Assembly (NCBI GenBank): GCA_023420435.1
Contig: JAEZWE010000181.1
Location: forward strand, 1 to 9,184
DNA length: 9,184 nucleotides
Origin: Bacteroidota bacterium
GTDB lineage: Bacteria; Bacteroidota; Bacteroidia; Flavobacteriales; Weeksellaceae
Direction: 5' to 3'
Part shown: positions 6,913-9,184 of the stretch, in pieces
Numbering within the stretch: the first letter of the stretch is position 1
How the letters are laid out: every line of letters starts with the position of its first letter
Position numbers and translations under genes: made by a program
Notes under the pieces: generated by a model
The model's database searches: none
What the model saw: the letters and a program-made list of their open reading frames with translations, nothing else
Told to the model about the DNA's origin: nothing

Positions 6913-7302
6913 TTACCGAAGTCTGTCCACAGATTTTACGAGCCTTTCATCCCGACGAATGTAAATGTTTGCTGCAAACAAACAAAAAATCGCCACAATT
7001 GGGAAAACGGGCTCAATACCCTTCTCAGGAAAAGCAATTCCTCCGGATAAATTTAGTAGCCAGTAAATCAGTAAACCAATCAACAAAGCGTTTATGAAAA
7101 TGTTGAGGTTATTCAACAGAATCTGTCTTGGTCTTTTATTAAAACTAAAAATTGAAAAAATGCCGATTAAACTGGAAACCAAAGTGATACTTTCAATAAT
7201 ATATTTTGTGTTAAAAAGTTCCACATCCATTCCCGTAAAATGTAGCGCTACAGCACAAAGTACAGCAATAAACATAAAAACGGTTTGGATTCTTTGAAGC
7301 AT
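6913..7302 (-). CDS. DUF4293 family small membrane protein
   Basis: A 129-residue integral membrane protein of unknown function that resembles the Bacteroidota family DUF4293. Four hydrophobic helices are visible at about 7-22, 34-54, 66-85 and 99-115. The first loop after helix 2 is basic (NKRPRQILLNN, 55-65). The tail after helix 4 is charged (RRDERLVKSVDRLR, 116-129), a pattern I associate with this family, so both basic stretches probably face the cytoplasm. I chose the ATG at 7302 (MLQRIQTVF) over the ATG at 7350. The upstream option adds 16 residues encoded across the promoter, and the MLQRIQ start is typical of the family. It is divergent from rho and, from memory, this neighbourhood recurs in the phylum. 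No catalytic motif is visible. Confidence 0.83.
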   Translation of the reverse strand: MLQRIQTVFMFIAVLCAVALHFTGMDVELFNTKYIIESITLVSSLIGIFSIFSFNKRPRQILLNNLNIFINALLIGLLIYWLLNLSGGIAFPEKGIEPVFPIVAIFCLFAANIYIRRDERLVKSVDRLR

Positions 7303-7320
7303 TTTTTTATTTCTAAACCC

Positions 7321-7351
7321 CAAAAATAATACAAATTTTGGATATTTCAAA
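7321..7351 (-). promoter_or_regulatory. Promoter of the DUF4293 gene
   Basis: On the minus strand TTTG (7351-7348), a spacer of exactly 19 nt, and TATTTTTG (7328-7321) match the Bacteroidota -33/-7 consensus TTTG-N19-TAnnTTTG completely. Transcription should start near 7315, leaving a leader of about 12 nt before the ATG at 7302. It overlaps the oppositely directed rho promoter. Confidence 0.68.
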
Positions 7352-7367
7352 AATAAGTGTAGATTTG
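7337..7367 (+). promoter_or_regulatory. Promoter of rho
   Basis: TTTG (7337-7340), a spacer of exactly 19 nt, and TAGATTTG (7360-7367) form a complete Bacteroidota-type promoter. Transcription should begin near 7373, giving a leader of about 74 nt. The -33 box of each promoter lies inside the spacer of the other, so rho and the DUF4293 gene probably cannot be initiated at the same moment. Confidence 0.72.
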
Positions 7368-7372
7368 CAATA

Positions 7373-7446
7373 CACGTTATAAAGAGAAAGTCGCCTGACT
7401 TTCATTTTCTTATTTCAAATAATTAATACAATTTTTACATACATTT
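7373..7446 (+). promoter_or_regulatory. rho leader with a hairpin
   Basis: The predicted untranslated leader of rho contains a perfect hairpin: GAAAGTC (7386-7392), loop GCCT, GACTTTC (7397-7403), followed by the T-rich stretch ATTTTCTTATTT. It resembles a weak intrinsic terminator or attenuator, though the T tract is interrupted. The rest of the leader is AT-rich with no Shine-Dalgarno and ends in TTTACATACATTT directly against the start codon. The E. coli rho gene is known to be controlled in its leader; any equivalent here is inference. Confidence 0.45.
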
Positions 7447-9184
7447 ATGTTCAACATTGAAACGTTACGGTCGAAAACCGAAGCGGAACTTTCTGGAATT
7501 CTGAAGGAATTTGGTGTTAAAGTGGCCAAAAACAGTACAGATAACGACAAAATTTTCGCAATACTCGATTTTCAGGCCTCCAATCCAGGAATTGCAAGAA
7601 AATATTTCGTTGAAACTGAAAACGAAACTGCAACAGAAGAAACAAAGCCAGCTCCTAAAGTAGCAAAACCTAAAGCAAAAAAACCGGCTCCAAAAGTAGA
7701 AGAAACCAAAACGGAAGAGCTGAATTTTGAAGCCCTAGAAACTGAATTAACCACTACGGTTGAAACAAGCCCGCAAGATTCTCAAAAGCAACCCAAAAAC
7801 AAGCGAAAGAGAATTGCACCCAAAGAAAATACTGAAGAAACGGTTTCAGAATCTTCAGAAATTCAAAAAACAGAATCTGCACCTGCAGAACAAGTTGCTA
7901 CTACAAATCAGGTTCAAAACCAAAATCAGAATTCCAACCCGAATTCCAATCCTAATCAAAGGCAAAAGCAACACCCAAATCAAAAAAATCAACATCCCAA
8001 CCAAAACCGAAATCAGAATCAGCCTAAACCAGAAGGAAATTCTGAAGAAACTGAATCAAAAAAAGAATTCAATTTCGATGGAATTGTTACTATTGAAGGG
8101 GTTTTAGAAATACTTCCTGACAATTATGGGTTCTTGAGGTCTTCGGATTTCTCTTATATTTCTTCACCAGATGATGTGTATGTTTCTACAACACAAATCA
8201 GAAATTTTGGTCTAAAAACAGGAGATACTGTAAAAGGAATTGTAAGACTTCCTAAAGAAGGAGAAAAATATTTTTCCTTGATGAAGCCTACAGAAGTTAA
8301 CGGAAGAGATTTAGCATTTATCAAAGACCGTGTTGCTTTTGAATATTTAACGCCGCTTTTCCCTCAGGAAAAATTTAATCTTGCCGGAAAAGGCTCCACA
8401 CTTTCTACCAGAATTGTGGATCTTTTTGCTCCAATTGGAAAAGGACAGCGTGCTATGATTGTGGCACAACCGAAAACCGGAAAAACAATGCTTCTAAAAG
8501 ATATTGCCAACGCAATTTCTGCCAATCATCCTGAAGCTTATATGATGGTTCTTTTAATTGATGAAAGACCGGAAGAAGTTACCGATATGGAAAGAAGTGT
8601 AAATGCGGAAGTTATTGCTTCTACTTTTGATGAAGCCGCAGATAAACACGTAAAAGTTGCCAACTTAGTGCTTGCAAAAGCTCAAAGAATGGTAGAATGT
8701 GGACACGATGTAGTAATTTTACTGGATTCTATTACGAGGCTTGCCAGAGCTTACAATACCGTAACTCCGGCTTCGGGAAAAGTGCTTTCCGGAGGTGTAG
8801 ATGCCAATGCGCTTCATAAACCGAAAAGATTTTTTGGTGCTGCAAGAAAAATTGAAGGAGGAGGAAGTTTAACCATTATTGCTACTGCATTAATAGATAC
8901 CGGATCTAAAATGGATGAGGTAATTTTTGAAGAATTTAAAGGAACCGGAAATATGGAACTTCAATTGGACAGAAAAATTGCCAACAAAAGAATTTATCCT
9001 GCCATTGATTTAGTTTCATCATCCACCAGAAGAGATGATTTGCTTCACGAAGATGTTACGCAACAAAGAATGTGGATTTTAAGAAAATATTTAGCCGATA
9101 TGAATCCTATTGAAGCGATGGAATTTGTTGAAAAAAGTATGAAAACCAGCATCAGCAATGAAGAATTTTTGATGTCCATGAATC
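7447..9184 (+). CDS. rho: Transcription termination factor Rho with Q/N-rich insertion (3' end cut by window)
   Basis: An open frame of 579 codons from the ATG at 7447 to the window edge encodes Rho, the hexameric RNA helicase that ends transcription of untranslated RNA. Parts in order: N-terminal helical domain (about 1-55), insertion (about 60-207), cold-shock-like RNA-binding domain (about 208-290) with GFLR at 228-231 and DDVYVS at 242-247, then the RecA-like ATPase. Key residues: P-loop AQPKTGKT 340-347 (K346), DERPEE 372-377 with catalytic E373, and Walker B D427 (LLDSITRLARAY). The conserved GTGNMEL block and the final N-E-E-F segment are present, so only a few C-terminal residues should be missing. 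The insertion is first rich in E, K, A, P and T, then strongly rich in Q and N (154-198). With it the protein is about 160 residues longer than E. coli Rho (419). The start fits the family (MFNIETLRSKTEAEL). Confidence 0.96.
   Translation, partial: MFNIETLRSKTEAELSGILKEFGVKVAKNSTDNDKIFAILDFQASNPGIARKYFVETENETATEETKPAPKVAKPKAKKPAPKVEETKTEELNFEALETELTTTVETSPQDSQKQPKNKRKRIAPKENTEETVSESSEIQKTESAPAEQVATTNQVQNQNQNSNPNSNPNQRQKQHPNQKNQHPNQNRNQNQPKPEGNSEETESKKEFNFDGIVTIEGVLEILPDNYGFLRSSDFSYISSPDDVYVSTTQIRNFGLKTGDTVKGIVRLPKEGEKYFSLMKPTEVNGRDLAFIKDRVAFEYLTPLFPQEKFNLAGKGSTLSTRIVDLFAPIGKGQRAMIVAQPKTGKTMLLKDIANAISANHPEAYMMVLLIDERPEEVTDMERSVNAEVIASTFDEAADKHVKVANLVLAKAQRMVECGHDVVILLDSITRLARAYNTVTPASGKVLSGGVDANALHKPKRFFGAARKIEGGGSLTIIATALIDTGSKMDEVIFEEFKGTGNMELQLDRKIANKRIYPAIDLVSSSTRRDDLLHEDVTQQRMWILRKYLADMNPIEAMEFVEKSMKTSISNEEFLMSMN

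Noticed and set aside
6838..7297. Three plus-strand open frames of 67-73 codons opposite the DUF4293 gene
   Set aside because: They overlap the terminator and the coding strand of a recognisable membrane protein, and show no membrane or domain pattern of their own.
7303..7350. N-terminal extension of the DUF4293 protein from an upstream ATG at 7350
   Set aside because: The extra 16 codons run across a complete promoter, and the downstream MLQRIQ start matches the usual beginning of the family.
7760..8107. Plus-strand open frame of 115 codons, rich in K, I and N, inside rho
   Set aside because: It lies in another frame of the low-complexity rho insertion. Its composition is a by-product of A/C-rich codons, it resembles no family, and rho reads through the whole region in frame.
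1..9184. Search for a novel multigene system (defence, mobile element, secretion, biosynthetic cluster, CRISPR array, tRNA)
   Set aside because: Every gene belongs to a known core family, composition is uniform, and no direct repeats, transposase, integrase, attachment sites or RNA genes were seen. What is unusual lies in the Rho insertion and in regulation.

Overview
The window looks like a chromosomal core region of a low-GC flavobacterium (Bacteroidota). The proteins most resemble those of the Chryseobacterium/Kaistella/Elizabethkingia group (Weeksellaceae). That placement rests on four things: the protein families and their order, a Rho with a long Q/N-rich insertion, a DUF4293 membrane protein beside rho, and Bacteroidota-type promoters (TTTG, about 19 nt, TAnnTTTG) with start codons that lack a Shine-Dalgarno sequence. 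The genus is inferred from remembered family resemblance, not from a search.

Left part (1-2670): the 5' part of a biotin-protein ligase gene (birA) runs leftward off the window. Divergent from it is rsfS (ribosome silencing factor), followed 16 nt later by ftsH (membrane AAA+ zinc protease). A strong intrinsic terminator closes this unit.

Middle (2700-4937): a second rightward operon holds a LUD-domain protein, cdsA (CDP-diacylglycerol synthase) and psd (phosphatidylserine decarboxylase). Gaps are 17-21 nt and one promoter-like element lies at 2716-2723. The first two genes appear to start with TTG. CdsA makes CDP-diacylglycerol and Psd makes phosphatidylethanolamine; the phosphatidylserine synthase that links them is not in the window. 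A perfect hairpin flanked by A and T tracts separates this operon from the convergent gene and can terminate both.

Right part (4938-9184): a leftward MsbA-like ABC exporter, then a leftward DUF4293 membrane protein with its own terminator, and divergently the rho gene, which runs off the right edge only a few residues before its expected end. The rho and DUF4293 promoters overlap back to back. Rho carries an insertion of roughly 148 residues, ending in a 45-residue Q/N-rich tract, between its N-terminal helical domain and its RNA-binding cold-shock domain.

The genes share an envelope and gene-expression theme: membrane lipid synthesis (cdsA, psd), membrane proteostasis (ftsH), lipid or drug export (ABC), ribosome hibernation (rsfS) and termination (rho). 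I see no mobile element, CRISPR array, tRNA, rRNA, phage gene or defence system. The most interesting material is the Rho insertion and the overlapping rho promoter region, not a new multigene system. No gene-free stretch exceeds 300 bases.
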